DNA of 64,000 nt from Betaproteobacteria bacterium (GTDB lineage Bacteria; Pseudomonadota; Gammaproteobacteria; Burkholderiales; Casimicrobiaceae). Shown in pieces: positions 1-13,400 of this stretch. Location: assembly GCA_016192065.1 (NCBI GenBank), contig JACPUX010000034.1:37088-101087 (forward strand). The letters run 5' to 3'. The translations under genes and the position numbers were made by a program. Positions within the stretch are counted from its first letter, which is position 1. The number at the start of each line of letters is the position of its first letter. Under the pieces are notes generated by a model. The model was not told where the DNA came from, did not search any database, and was given only the letters and a program-made list of their open reading frames with translations.

Positions 1-669
1 GAAGGCGCCCAACTGCAGGAAATAGCCCGAACGCTCCAGTGCCATGGGCAAGGGCACCTGTTCCATCGCTTCGGCGGGCGCCTGCGCCACGGCAGGGGTG
101 GGGGCGGAACCCTCGCCTCCGGGCAGCAGGGCCTCCACCAGCACTTCGGCACTGCCCTTTTGCGCCAAGCCCAGCTTGTGGGCGGCGACGTAGGACAGAT
201 CGATCACGCGTCCGGGGTGAAAGGGGCCACGGTCGTTGACCCGTACCACCACGCGCTTCTGACTGGCCAGATGGGTGACCCGCGCATAACTGGGCAGTGG
301 CAGGGTGGGGTGCGCGGCGGTCATTGCGTACATATCGTAGGTCTCACCGATGGCGGTCTTCTTGCCGTGAAATTGCCTGCCGTACCACGAGGCGATGCCC
401 TGCTCGCGGTGGGGCCGGTGGCTCTGCGCCGGAACATAGTCGCGCCCGAGAACGCTGTATGGCCGATTGGCGAAGCGGTGCAGTGGTTCATAGCGCGGCT
501 GGGCGTCGGCGATGGCCTCGAGATTCGCGGGCGGATCGTCGCCGGGGCCGTCGTTCTGGTAATAGCCGCCGCGGCGCGGCGTCTGCTCGGTCGGCCGGTC
601 GCGTGGTGCTCCGGCGCAGCCCGCCAGCAACAACGCGACAAGTCCAACCGCCAGCAGTCGTTGGTTCAT
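1..669 (-). CDS. rlpA: Septal-ring lipoprotein / lytic transglycosylase RlpA (3' end cut by window edge)
   Basis: The first 223 codons of an RlpA protein are visible and the frame is still open at base 1. The N-terminus is a lipoprotein signal with lipobox LAGC (Cys18). A proline-rich linker follows. The double-psi beta-barrel domain (about residues 90-175) carries the hallmark stretches GIASWYG, GETYDMYAMTAAH and VVRVNDRGPF, which contain the acidic residues needed for glycan cleavage in active family members. SGYFLQLGAF at the edge looks like the start of a SPOR domain, which binds denuded septal glycan. The ATG overlaps the rodA stop as ATGA, so it is the last visible gene of the shape operon. 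RlpA acts in the periplasm, anchored to the outer membrane. Family identity is firm; lytic activity is inferred. Confidence 0.9.
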   Translation of the reverse strand, partial: MNQRLLAVGLVALLLAGCAGAPRDRPTEQTPRRGGYYQNDGPGDDPPANLEAIADAQPRYEPLHRFANRPYSVLGRDYVPAQSHRPHREQGIASWYGRQFHGKKTAIGETYDMYAMTAAHPTLPLPSYARVTHLASQKRVVVRVNDRGPFHPGRVIDLSYVAAHKLGLAQKGSAEVLVEALLPGGEGSAPTPAVAQAPAEAMEQVPLPMALERSGYFLQLGAF

Positions 670-1760
670 GACTTAACAAGCTTGCGGTGGGTTTGCACAC
701 TCATCAAGATGCCGATGCCCAGGAACAGGGTCACCATCGCGGTACCGCCGTAGCTCACCAGGGGGAGCGGTACGCCGACCACGGGGAGAATGCCGCTCAC
801 CATGCCCATGTTGACGAAGGCATAGGTGAAGAACATCAGGCTGATGGCGCCGGCGAGCAGTCGTCCGAAGAGGGTCGAGGCGCTGGCCGTGATCAGCAGA
901 CCGCGTCCGATCAGCAGCGCGTACAACACGAGTAGCACGATATTGCCCAAGAGTCCGAACTCTTCGCCGTAGACCGCGAAGATGAAATCGGTGTGCCGCT
1001 CCGGCAAGAAATCGAGGTGCGCCTGAGTGCCTTGCAGCCAGCCCTTGCCCAGCACCCCCCCGGAGCCGATGGCGATGGTCGATTGGATGATGTGGTAGCC
1101 CGCTCCCAGCGGATCGCGCATGGGATCGAAGAGCGTGAGCACGCGTTCGCGCTGATAATCGTGCAGCAGCGGCCACAAGAGCGGCAGGCCGGCGGCGCCG
1201 GCGGCGCCCAGGGCGGTGATGATCTTCCACGACAGCCCGGCGAGGAAGAGCACGTAGCCTCCCGATGCGGCCAGCAGCAGAGCGGTACCCAGATCGGGCT
1301 GGCGCACGATCAGCAGCATCGGCGCTCCGATCAAGAGCGTGGCGATGGCGAAATCGCGCAGCTTCAGGCTGGCCTCGTGCTTTTCGAAATACCAGGCGAG
1401 CATCAGCGGCAGCGCGATCTTCATGAGTTCCGAGGGTTGGATGCGCGTGACCCCCAGGTGCAGCCAGCGGCGCGCGCCGTTGACCACATCGCCGAACAAG
1501 GCGACCGCCAGCAGCAGCGCGATGCCCAGCAGATAAAGCGGAATGGCGGAGCGCTTCAAGGTCTGCGGCGAGAGATTGGCGACCCCCCACATCACCACCA
1601 GCGCCACCCCGAGGTTCACGCCCTGCGCGGCGACGCGGCTCAGGTTCTGGTCGCTGGCGCTGTAGAGCACGCCCAGTCCAAGGGCGGCGATGCACAGCGC
1701 CACGCTGAGCAGAAAGCCATCGATATGCCGCGCGGCCAGTTGCCAGAGACGGTCAATCAT
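666..1760 (-). CDS. rodA: Rod-shape SEDS peptidoglycan glycosyltransferase RodA
   Basis: 364 residues, the usual length for RodA/FtsW/SpoVE proteins, with about ten hydrophobic helices. The conserved extracytoplasmic segment rich in GxGGVLGKGWLQGTQ followed by LPERHTDFIFAVYGEEFG is present, as is the C-terminal PLPLVSYGGTAMV motif. SEDS proteins polymerise lipid II and pair with a class B PBP; here the partner mrdA (PBP2) lies directly upstream and overlaps it by 8 nt, and rlpA follows with a 4-nt overlap. Position beside PBP2 and MreBCD makes it RodA (elongation) rather than FtsW (division). Confidence 0.95.
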   Translation of the reverse strand: MIDRLWQLAARHIDGFLLSVALCIAALGLGVLYSASDQNLSRVAAQGVNLGVALVVMWGVANLSPQTLKRSAIPLYLLGIALLLAVALFGDVVNGARRWLHLGVTRIQPSELMKIALPLMLAWYFEKHEASLKLRDFAIATLLIGAPMLLIVRQPDLGTALLLAASGGYVLFLAGLSWKIITALGAAGAAGLPLLWPLLHDYQRERVLTLFDPMRDPLGAGYHIIQSTIAIGSGGVLGKGWLQGTQAHLDFLPERHTDFIFAVYGEEFGLLGNIVLLVLYALLIGRGLLITASASTLFGRLLAGAISLMFFTYAFVNMGMVSGILPVVGVPLPLVSYGGTAMVTLFLGIGILMSVQTHRKLVKS

Positions 1761-3642
1761 GTCGCGCCTCGCGGGGAGGAGTGGGCGGCGGCACCGCCGT
1801 CACCTTGCCCAGCAGGTAGTAGTCGAAGACCTGGCGCGCCACGGGTGCCGCGTGTTGGGCGCCAAAACCGGCGTTTTCCACCAGCACCGCCAGGGCGATG
1901 CGCGGCTTGTCGGCAGGCGCGTAGGCGATGAACCAGGCGTGGTCGCGAAAGCGCTCCTCGACCTTGCTGGCGTCGTAAGGGCCTTCCTTCATCGCCACCA
2001 CTTGCGCCGTACCGGTCTTGCCGCCGCTCAGGTAGCCGGCACCGGCAAAAGCGCGCGCACCAGTGCCTTCGGCGTTCACGCCGATCAGGGCGCGCTTGAC
2101 GACTTGCACATGCGCTTCCTTGACCGGCACTTGATGCGAAGCTTGTGGCGCAACTTTGCGAACTTCACCGCTGCGGATATTCTCGATCGCCTTGACCAAA
2201 TGAGGCTGGTAGGCGACGCCGTCGTTGGCCAATGTCGCCATGGCGGTGGCCATCTGTAGCGGGGTGAAGGTGTTGTAGCCTTGCCCGATCGCGGCCGAAA
2301 CGCTGTCACCCGGCTGCCACTTCGGGTCGCGCTTGAAGCGGTTGCGCTTCCATTCGCGCGAGGGCAGCACGCCGGCCAACTCGCCTTCGATGTCGATGCC
2401 GGTGGTCTGGCCGAAGCTGAAGAGCTTGAGAAAAGCGTGGATGTCGTCGATGTCCGATTCGGAGCCCAGCTTGTAGTAGTAGGTGTCGCAGGAATGGACG
2501 ATCGACGTGTACATGTCCACCCAGCCATGGCCGCCCTTCTTGTCGTCGCGCCAGGTGTGATTGCCAAGGGTGAAATAGCCGGGGTCGGAGATGCCTTGCG
2601 CGGGCGTGCGCCTATTGTGCTCCAGCGCCCACAGCGCCATGAAGGGTTTGAAGGTCGAACCGGGCGGATAAGCGCCGCGCATGGGTCGATTCAGGAGTGG
2701 CTTGTCGGCGGAATTGTTGAGGGCCTCCCAGTTCTGCGTGTCGATACCTTCGACGAACAGATTGGGGTCATAGCCGGGCTTGCTGACGAAGGCGAGAATG
2801 TCGCCGGTGCCCGGCTCGATCGCCACGAGGGCACCGCGACGCGCGCCGAACAAATCCTCGGCGTACTTCTGCAGCTTGATGTCGAGCGAAAGCCTGAGGT
2901 TGTTGCCCGAGGTCGGTGGCGTACGCGAGAGAGTGCGCACGGCCCGGCCACCGGCATCGATTTCTACTTCTTCGACACCGGTTTGCCCATGCAGCTCGTG
3001 TTCATAGGAAAGTTCGATGCCGACTTTGCCGATGTAGTCGGTGCCCTTGTAGTTCGCGGTTTGCTCGGCACGAGCGATGCGCTCCAGATCCTTGTCGTTG
3101 ACGCGGCCGATGTAGCCCAGCACATGCGAGGCGACTTCGCCGTAGGGATATTGCCGAAACAAGCGCGCCTTGATGTCCACGCCTGGAAAGCGAAAGCGAT
3201 TGGCGGCGAAACGCGCCACCTCCTCGTCGGTGAGGCGGGTGCGGATCGGCAGACTTTCGAAATTCTTCGATTCCTCCGAGAGCTTCTTGAAGCGCTTGCG
3301 GTCGCGCGGGGTGATCTCGATCACCGCGGCCAGATCGTCGAGCGTGCTCTCGATATTCTTGACTTTGGAGGGCGTGATCTCGATGGTGTACGCGGAATAG
3401 TTGTTCGCCAGCACCGTCCCATGGCGGTCGGTGATGATACCGCGGTTGGGCACGACCGGCACAACCGAGATGCGGTTGCTTTCCGCCAAGGTGCGGAATT
3501 CCTCGTGTCTCACCACCTGCAGATAGACAAACCGCGCCATGAGGCCAAGGAGGGCGCCCAGGACCAGCACCGCGGCCACCGCCAGGCGTCGGCGAAACAG
3601 GAAGAGCTCGCGCTCCGGATTCTTGATTTCGGTGTGCTTCAC
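1753..3642 (-). CDS. mrdA: Penicillin-binding protein 2 (peptidoglycan transpeptidase)
   Basis: 629 residues. A single N-terminal membrane anchor (about residues 18-42) precedes the PBP dimerisation domain (about 60-230) and the transpeptidase domain. All three penicillin-binding motifs are intact: STFK with Ser329 as acylated nucleophile, SCD at 384-386, and KTG at 542-544. It cross-links lateral-wall peptidoglycan in the periplasm together with RodA, whose gene overlaps its 3' end. mreD lies 30 nt upstream, so the gene belongs to the mreBCD-mrdA-rodA-rlpA transcript. SCD rather than SxN is normal for PBP2 proteins. Confidence 0.96.
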   Translation of the reverse strand: MKHTEIKNPERELFLFRRRLAVAAVLVLGALLGLMARFVYLQVVRHEEFRTLAESNRISVVPVVPNRGIITDRHGTVLANNYSAYTIEITPSKVKNIESTLDDLAAVIEITPRDRKRFKKLSEESKNFESLPIRTRLTDEEVARFAANRFRFPGVDIKARLFRQYPYGEVASHVLGYIGRVNDKDLERIARAEQTANYKGTDYIGKVGIELSYEHELHGQTGVEEVEIDAGGRAVRTLSRTPPTSGNNLRLSLDIKLQKYAEDLFGARRGALVAIEPGTGDILAFVSKPGYDPNLFVEGIDTQNWEALNNSADKPLLNRPMRGAYPPGSTFKPFMALWALEHNRRTPAQGISDPGYFTLGNHTWRDDKKGGHGWVDMYTSIVHSCDTYYYKLGSESDIDDIHAFLKLFSFGQTTGIDIEGELAGVLPSREWKRNRFKRDPKWQPGDSVSAAIGQGYNTFTPLQMATAMATLANDGVAYQPHLVKAIENIRSGEVRKVAPQASHQVPVKEAHVQVVKRALIGVNAEGTGARAFAGAGYLSGGKTGTAQVVAMKEGPYDASKVEERFRDHAWFIAYAPADKPRIALAVLVENAGFGAQHAAPVARQVFDYYLLGKVTAVPPPTPPREARHD

Positions 3643-3672
3643 GACCCTTTTGCCCGCGCCACGACCGAAGCT

Positions 3673-4206
3673 TCAACGCTCGCCCGGCGATCGGGCCGGT
3701 CTTTGCGGAAGCTGGTAGAACACCGAGATCAGCGGCCACAACAAGGCGCCGCTCGCGGCGGGCAGGAAATAGGTCCAGGAAACGCCGGCGGCGCCCCCCA
3801 TGAGCCGCACGATCAGCACCAGCGCGCCGCAAAGAAAAAGCAGCGCGGCGACGTGCGCGGCCTGATGCCACAGAGGAAAGCGCAACACTCGCCGATGGAA
3901 GAACTCGGCGGCATAGGCCAGGGCGGAATAGGCCAGGGCATGCTGACCGAACAGGGTGCCGTCGCCCACGTCCATCACCAAACCGAACAGCCAGGCTACG
4001 CCCACACCCAGCATTCGGGGCTGCTGGATGCACCAGTAGAGCAGGGTGAGGGCCAGGAAATCGGGGCGGATGGCCAACCATACGCCGCCCGCCGGCAGAA
4101 GGTTGAGCATGAGCGACGCCACCAGCGTACTCAATACAAACCATATTCGCACCGGCAACAGTATTTCTTCGGGGCGAGCGGGGGAAAGCCGGGGCAGGGC
4201 AGCCAT
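3673..4206 (-). CDS. mreD: Rod shape-determining membrane protein MreD
   Basis: 177 residues, almost entirely hydrophobic with five to six predicted membrane helices, the typical size and character of MreD. It is assigned by position between mreC and mrdA together with the MreD-like pattern (RPDFLALTLLYWCIQQPRMLG, FGLVMDVGDGTLFGQHALAY). MreD is an inner-membrane part of the elongasome that modulates MreC and the RodA-PBP2 pair. Its ATG overlaps the mreC stop by one base (TGATG), indicating translational coupling. Confidence 0.92.
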   Translation of the reverse strand: MAALPRLSPARPEEILLPVRIWFVLSTLVASLMLNLLPAGGVWLAIRPDFLALTLLYWCIQQPRMLGVGVAWLFGLVMDVGDGTLFGQHALAYSALAYAAEFFHRRVLRFPLWHQAAHVAALLFLCGALVLIVRLMGGAAGVSWTYFLPAASGALLWPLISVFYQLPQRPARSPGER

Positions 4207-5120
4207 CAGCGCCTCCGGTGGCGCGGATTCTTGCGCCGCGATTCCGGATCGGTTTCGGCCTCGGGCCGCTCGGGCAGCGCGGCCACCGGCGCCAGCACCA
4301 GCAGATGCCGGCTGCGATCCACGCCCGCCGCGGGCTGGCAGACGATGCGCGCGAACATCAGGCCGGTCTCGCGCTCGACGCTTGCCACCGTGGCCACCGC
4401 CAGGTCCGGCGGATAGACGCCGTCGATGCCGGAGGTGACCAGCACGTCGCCCGGCTGAATGTCGGCGTTGGCGGCCATGAAGCGCAACTCCGGCAGGCGC
4501 CCCGCGCCGGCGCCGTAAAGCACCGAGCGCAAACCGCTGCGCCGGACCCGCACCGGCACGGCATGGTCCTTGTCGGTGAGCAGAGTCACCTCGGCCATAC
4601 CGGAGAAACTGCGCGTGACCTGGCCGACGACTCCAGTCTCGTCGATCACCGCCTGGCCCGGCTTAACCTCGGCTTCGCCGGCATAGCCGATGACCAGCTT
4701 CTGTCGGAAAGGATCGCGACCGCCAAAAAGCGCCTCGGCAGCCACGGAGCCGCCGCCGTAGCGTTCGCGGACCTGGAGCACGGCGCGCAGGCGGGCGTTT
4801 TCGCGCACCAGATCCTCATGCCCCTGCACCGCCTTGGCTTGCGCCAGCAATTGGTTTTGCAGCGCCTGGTTCTGCTCCTGCAGATCGCGTTGCGAACTGA
4901 AATAGCCGCCAAAGCGCTCGGCCGCGAGACCCGGCCAGGTGGCCACGCTCTGCAAGGGCTGCAAGACGGCGGCGACCGCCTGGCGCATGGCTTCAAGATA
5001 GGCGAAGCGGCTGTCGGTGACCAGCAAGGCCAGGGACAACAAGCCGAAAAAGGCGAAGCGCGCCAGTGGACTGGGGCCGCGCCTGAAGAAGGGAGGCGGC
5101 TCGTGGGCGTAGGCGGGCAC
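4206..5120 (-). CDS. mreC: Rod shape-determining protein MreC
   Basis: 304 residues: a short cytoplasmic N-terminus, one membrane helix (about 22-40), a coiled-coil stretch (about 75-115, containing RDLQEQNQALQNQLLAQAKA), then the periplasmic double beta-barrel domain. MreC forms periplasmic filaments that activate PBP2/RodA. The gene lies 45 nt after mreB and overlaps mreD. The C-terminal tail is basic and arginine-rich (RRKNPRHRRR), a poorly conserved part of the family. Confidence 0.95.
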   Translation of the reverse strand: MPAYAHEPPPFFRRGPSPLARFAFFGLLSLALLVTDSRFAYLEAMRQAVAAVLQPLQSVATWPGLAAERFGGYFSSQRDLQEQNQALQNQLLAQAKAVQGHEDLVRENARLRAVLQVRERYGGGSVAAEALFGGRDPFRQKLVIGYAGEAEVKPGQAVIDETGVVGQVTRSFSGMAEVTLLTDKDHAVPVRVRRSGLRSVLYGAGAGRLPELRFMAANADIQPGDVLVTSGIDGVYPPDLAVATVASVERETGLMFARIVCQPAAGVDRSRHLLVLAPVAALPERPEAETDPESRRKNPRHRRR

Positions 5121-5165
5121 GGCGCTGTGCTCGTTCGGAGACCGTCAGGGGCCGCGCCCGCTCGC

Positions 5166-9552
<4,387 letters not shown>

Positions 9553-9636
9553 GGGGCCTCAGTCGCGGCCGGGTCGCCGCTGGAGTAGGCGGGGCTCACC
9601 TCGACCGGGCGCGTGTGGGCGTAGGAAGGACCCCTT

Positions 9637-11451
9637 ATGAGTGAAGCATCCCGCGCCCTGCTCTTTCGGCTCTTCGGCTTCAAGAGCTTCAAGGGCAGCC
9701 AGGAAGAGATCATCGACCATCTTTGCGCGGGTGGTGATGCGCTGGTCCTGATGCCCACCGGGGGGGGCAAATCGCTGTGCTATCAACTGCCGGCGCTGCT
9801 GCGGCCAGGCGTGGGCGTGGTGATCTCGCCGCTGATCGCGCTCATGCAGGACCAGGTCGACGCTCTGCTCCAGGCCGGCGCACGGGCGGCCTTTCTTAAT
9901 TCCACTCTGGACGCGCGGGCGACGCGCGAGGTCGAGCGCCGCCTTTTCGAAGGCGACTTGGATCTGGTCTATCTCGCGCCCGAGCGGCTCACCACCGAGC
10001 GCGGCTTCGCTCTGCTCGACCGCCTGCACGCCGCGGGGCGCATTGCGCTCTTCGCCATCGACGAGGCGCATTGCGTGTCGCAATGGGGCCACGACTTCCG
10101 ACCCGAGTACCTGCAGTTGTCAGCGTTGCACCAGCGCTATCCCGCAATCCCGCGCATCGCCTTGACCGCCACCGCCGACCAGCCGACGCGCCAGGAGATC
10201 ATCACCCGCCTCGCCCTTGAAGACGCCCGAATCTTCGTCGCCAGTTTCGATCGCCCGAACATTCGTTACACCGTGAACGAAAAGAACGATCCGCGCCGCC
10301 AGCTACAGGCCTTTCTGGCCGATCACCGGGGGGAAGCCGGCATCATCTATTGCCTGTCGCGCAACAAGGTCGATGAAACCGCCGCCTGGCTCAACAGCAT
10401 CGGCCATGCCGCGCTGCCCTACCATGCCGGCATGGAAACCGCGGCGCGCAGCGACCACCAGCGGCGCTTTCAGCGCGAAGACGGGCTGATCATGGTGGCC
10501 ACGATTGCGTTTGGAATGGGCATCGACAAGCCCGATGTGCGCTTCGTGGCGCACCTGGATCTGCCCAAGAATATCGAGGCCTATTACCAGGAGACTGGCC
10601 GCGCCGGCCGCGACGGGCTGCCCGCCGAGGCGTGGATGCTCTATGGGTTGCAGGATGTGGTGTTGCAGCGCTCGCGCATCGATCAGTCCGACGCGCCGCC
10701 CCAACAGAAGCTGCTCGAAGGGCAGAAACTCAACGCCCTGCTCGGCTACTGCGAAGCGCCGCGCTGCCGCCGCGTGGTCTTGCTCGACTACTTCGGCGAG
10801 CGCCGCGAGGTATGCGGCAATTGCGATGTTTGCCTCAACCCGCCGGAATTGTTCGACGGCACGGTCCTGGCGCAAAAAGCACTTTCCGCTGTCTACCGCA
10901 CCGGACAGCGCTTTGGCGTGATGCAAGTGATCGACGTGCTGCGCGGCAAGGACAGCGACAAGGTGAGGAAATGGGGGCATGACCGTCTTTCGGTGTTTGG
11001 CGTTGGCGCCGACCTGGACGATCACACTTGGCGTGGCGTAATGCGCCAACTGGTCGCCGGCGGCCTCCTGCATGCGGACCTCACGCAGCATGGCGCGCTC
11101 AAACTCACCCCCGAGGCACGTCCGGTGTTGCGCGGAGAAACAGCGATCGAAATGCGCCGGCAGCTCGCGGGACGTGTCGCCCCAAGGTCGAAGAAAGGCG
11201 CGTCCGCCGCGATCACCGCCGAATTGAGCCCGCCCGCCGCGCTGCGCTTCGTCGCCTTGCGTCAGTGGCGCGCGGACACTGCACGTGCGCAGGGACTGCC
11301 GGCTTATGTGATCTTCCACGACCGCACGCTCAAGGAACTGGCGGAAGCCAGACCCCGCGACCGCGCCGCATTGGCGGGCATTTCTGGCATCGGCGCGGCC
11401 AAGATCGAACGCTATGGCGAGGCACTCTTGGCCTTGCTGGCCGACGCGTGA
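9637..11451 (+). CDS. recQ: ATP-dependent DNA helicase RecQ
   Basis: 604 residues with the full RecQ layout. The superfamily-2 helicase core has Walker A PTGGGKS (Lys45), a DEAH box at 142-145 inside DEAHCVSQWGHDFRPEY, and motif VI QETGRAGRDG. A four-cysteine zinc module lies around CEAPRCRR and CGNCDVC. A winged-helix RQC domain and a C-terminal HRDC domain (about 525-604) complete it. RecQ unwinds 3'-5' in recombinational repair at stalled forks. The gene follows gatB in the same direction. Confidence 0.96.
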   Translation: MSEASRALLFRLFGFKSFKGSQEEIIDHLCAGGDALVLMPTGGGKSLCYQLPALLRPGVGVVISPLIALMQDQVDALLQAGARAAFLNSTLDARATREVERRLFEGDLDLVYLAPERLTTERGFALLDRLHAAGRIALFAIDEAHCVSQWGHDFRPEYLQLSALHQRYPAIPRIALTATADQPTRQEIITRLALEDARIFVASFDRPNIRYTVNEKNDPRRQLQAFLADHRGEAGIIYCLSRNKVDETAAWLNSIGHAALPYHAGMETAARSDHQRRFQREDGLIMVATIAFGMGIDKPDVRFVAHLDLPKNIEAYYQETGRAGRDGLPAEAWMLYGLQDVVLQRSRIDQSDAPPQQKLLEGQKLNALLGYCEAPRCRRVVLLDYFGERREVCGNCDVCLNPPELFDGTVLAQKALSAVYRTGQRFGVMQVIDVLRGKDSDKVRKWGHDRLSVFGVGADLDDHTWRGVMRQLVAGGLLHADLTQHGALKLTPEARPVLRGETAIEMRRQLAGRVAPRSKKGASAAITAELSPPAALRFVALRQWRADTARAQGLPAYVIFHDRTLKELAEARPRDRAALAGISGIGAAKIERYGEALLALLADA

Positions 11452-11517
11452 TGCGATTCTGCGAGACTCCGAAGCAGTGCCGCGAGCGGCGCGCGCGGTC
11501 GCCTCCTCAGAGTGCGC

Positions 11518-12351
11518 TCACCTGCCGCCGCGCATTTCCGCGCCCAGCCGACGGATCATCAAACGCTCGAAGAGCCGCGGCGCCAAGCGCGAGACCCACC
11601 AGGACAGACGCGAAACGCGGTCCGGCAACAGCAGGCGCCGCTCACGACTGGCGGCCCGCAGGATCCTTTGCGCCATCATCTCGGGCAAGGCACGCCTTCC
11701 CACGATAGCCTGCGGATGCTCTGCGGCGCGGCCGTCGCCGGCCAGCGCGTTCTTTTCGATGCCGGTCTGGATGAACGACGGGCAGACCAGCAAGACCTTG
11801 ACCCCCAAGGGCTCGACTTCGCTGCGCAAGCTGTCGAAGAACCCGTGCAAGGCATGCTTGCTGGCGGCGTAGCCGGTACGCGCAATCAGCGGCGCGAAGC
11901 CGGCGACGCTGGAAATGGCGATCACCATGCCGCGCCGCGCCACCAAATCCTCCAATACGGCGTGGGTGCAATGCAGGGCGCCAAAGAAGTTCACCGCCAT
12001 GACGCTGCGAATCACTTCCGGGCGGGTCGTGGCGAAGGCGCTACGATGGGTAATACCGGCGTTATTCACCAGCAGGTCGATATCACCGATCGCCTGTCGC
12101 ACCTTCGCCATTGCGCTCCGGCATTCGTCTTCGCGACTCACGTCACAGGCGGCGCTGACGAACACCGCTCCCGCCGCGCTCAGAGCGGCGGCGGTTCCGG
12201 CCAGCCCGGCTTGATCCCGATCGAGCAGCCCGACGCGGGCGCCGGTTGCGGCGAAGCGCAGCGCCAACGCTCGCCCGAGCCCCCCCCCAGCGCCGGTGAC
12301 GACTACGTTCTTGCCGGAGAAGTCACGCGCCATGGCCGCGGCTTCGGACAT
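11518..12351 (-). CDS. Short-chain dehydrogenase/reductase (SDR), substrate unknown
   Basis: 277 residues from the ATG at 12351 (MSEAAAMARDF). The ATG at 12333 (MARDFSGKNVV) is an equal alternative; neither has a convincing Shine-Dalgarno. Classical SDR features are present: a nucleotide-binding TGAGGGLG near the N-terminus, NNAG, catalytic Ser in ISSVAG and the YAASK active site. The basic C-terminal tail is about 40 residues longer than a minimal SDR. The 5' end overlaps the 3' end of the upstream epimerase gene, so the two are probably cotranscribed and act on related substrates. NAD(P)H-dependent oxidoreductase activity is clear; the substrate is not. Confidence 0.85.
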   Translation of the reverse strand: MSEAAAMARDFSGKNVVVTGAGGGLGRALALRFAATGARVGLLDRDQAGLAGTAAALSAAGAVFVSAACDVSREDECRSAMAKVRQAIGDIDLLVNNAGITHRSAFATTRPEVIRSVMAVNFFGALHCTHAVLEDLVARRGMVIAISSVAGFAPLIARTGYAASKHALHGFFDSLRSEVEPLGVKVLLVCPSFIQTGIEKNALAGDGRAAEHPQAIVGRRALPEMMAQRILRAASRERRLLLPDRVSRLSWWVSRLAPRLFERLMIRRLGAEMRGGR

Positions 12352-13288
12352 AGAGATCGAATACTTGCGCCGAACTGAGCTGCGGCAAGTAGCCGAAGTC
12401 ACGCTTCAAACGAGTGTTGTCGAGCACCGGCCGGTAGCGCAGGAAGTCCACCTGTTCCGGACCGTAGCGGGTCAGGCCGATTGCCCTCAGCAGGCGCAGG
12501 CCGAAACGCAACAGGCCAGGCGGCAATTCGAGGCAGCGTTTGCCCAGTTTCGCGGCGATCTCGTGAATGGTCAGCACCCCGTCGCCAGCGAGATTGTAGA
12601 TGCCGGTCTGGTCGCTGCCAATGGCACGCAGCAGGCAGCCGACCACATCCTGGTCCCAAACGAAGACGAAGGGGCTGTCGGAGCCATGAATGGCGATGAG
12701 AACAGGCTTTTCGAAGAGGGCGGTGATCTGGTTCCGCACCCTCTCGCCGAGGATGGTGCCGATGCGAAAGACTACCTGCTGCAACTCCGGATGTTCGGCG
12801 CGCCAGCGCGCCAGCATCTGCTCCACCAGGCGCTTGTGGTGTGCGTAGGCAAAGGATTCGTTGCCGCGCAGCGGGCAGTCTTCGGTGAGCCAGGCCGGGT
12901 TGTCGGCGTGGTACCCGTAGGCCGCGCCGCTCGAACTGACGATGATCTTCTTCACGCCGGTGGTGGTAGAGGCGACGAGTACGTTCTCGGTGCCCTGCAC
13001 GTCGACGGAATACTCGAACTGCCGATTGCTTTCCTTGCCCGGCGTGACGATGGAGGCGAGGTGCACCACGATGTCCACCTGCCACTGCTCGAACAACTTG
13101 ATCAGCCCGGGCGAGCGCACGTCGGCCTGCGCATATTCGATTCCCGCCAGACGCCGCTCCGGAGGCACCTCGCGCACATCCGCCGCCACGACACGGTTGA
13201 CTTCTATCCTGCCGGCCGCGAGCGCGGCAACGAGTTGCGAACCAAGGTAGCCGCCAGCGCCGGTGACGAGGACGCTCGGGCCAGTCAT
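12323..13288 (-). CDS. NAD-dependent epimerase/dehydratase family protein (extended SDR)
   Basis: 321 residues. The N-terminal Rossmann motif is VTGAGGYLGSQL, followed by the acidic dinucleotide-sugar-type core SSSGAAYGY and the active site YAHHK. The C-terminal half is the variable substrate-binding domain and ends LFDLYVRS-like. Members include nucleotide-sugar epimerases and steroid or flavonoid reductases, so the substrate cannot be named. It overlaps the downstream SDR gene by about 29 nt and lies just 5' of a palindromic repeat. Confidence 0.82.
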   Translation of the reverse strand: MTGPSVLVTGAGGYLGSQLVAALAAGRIEVNRVVAADVREVPPERRLAGIEYAQADVRSPGLIKLFEQWQVDIVVHLASIVTPGKESNRQFEYSVDVQGTENVLVASTTTGVKKIIVSSSGAAYGYHADNPAWLTEDCPLRGNESFAYAHHKRLVEQMLARWRAEHPELQQVVFRIGTILGERVRNQITALFEKPVLIAIHGSDSPFVFVWDQDVVGCLLRAIGSDQTGIYNLAGDGVLTIHEIAAKLGKRCLELPPGLLRFGLRLLRAIGLTRYGPEQVDFLRYRPVLDNTRLKRDFGYLPQLSSAQVFDLYVRSRGHGA

Positions 13289-13313
13289 GCCGACGGCGCT
13301 TTCGCGTCAGGAG

Positions 13314-13400
13314 AAGGGCCGCCCCGAGCCTGGCGCAGCGTAGAACACGGAGCCGCGCAGCGGCGAATCATTGTCACCCCTTTCATTGGGAAAGGGGGCG
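13314..13400. repeat. Palindromic repeat copy A (3' end of the BASS-transporter gene)
   Basis: About 87 bp that align with copy B at 14339-14424 in the same orientation: shared GCGCAGCGT, AACA, GGAGCCGC and GTCACCCC blocks. It holds two hairpins, GCCGC-GCA-GCGGC (13352-13364) and CCCCTTTC/GAAAGGGG (13377-13384 and 13390-13397). The stop codon and last residues (PRPLSQ) of the transporter are encoded inside it. Copy B has CCCCCTCCC/GGGAGGGGG at the same place, so the stem is kept while its sequence differs. Confidence 0.65.
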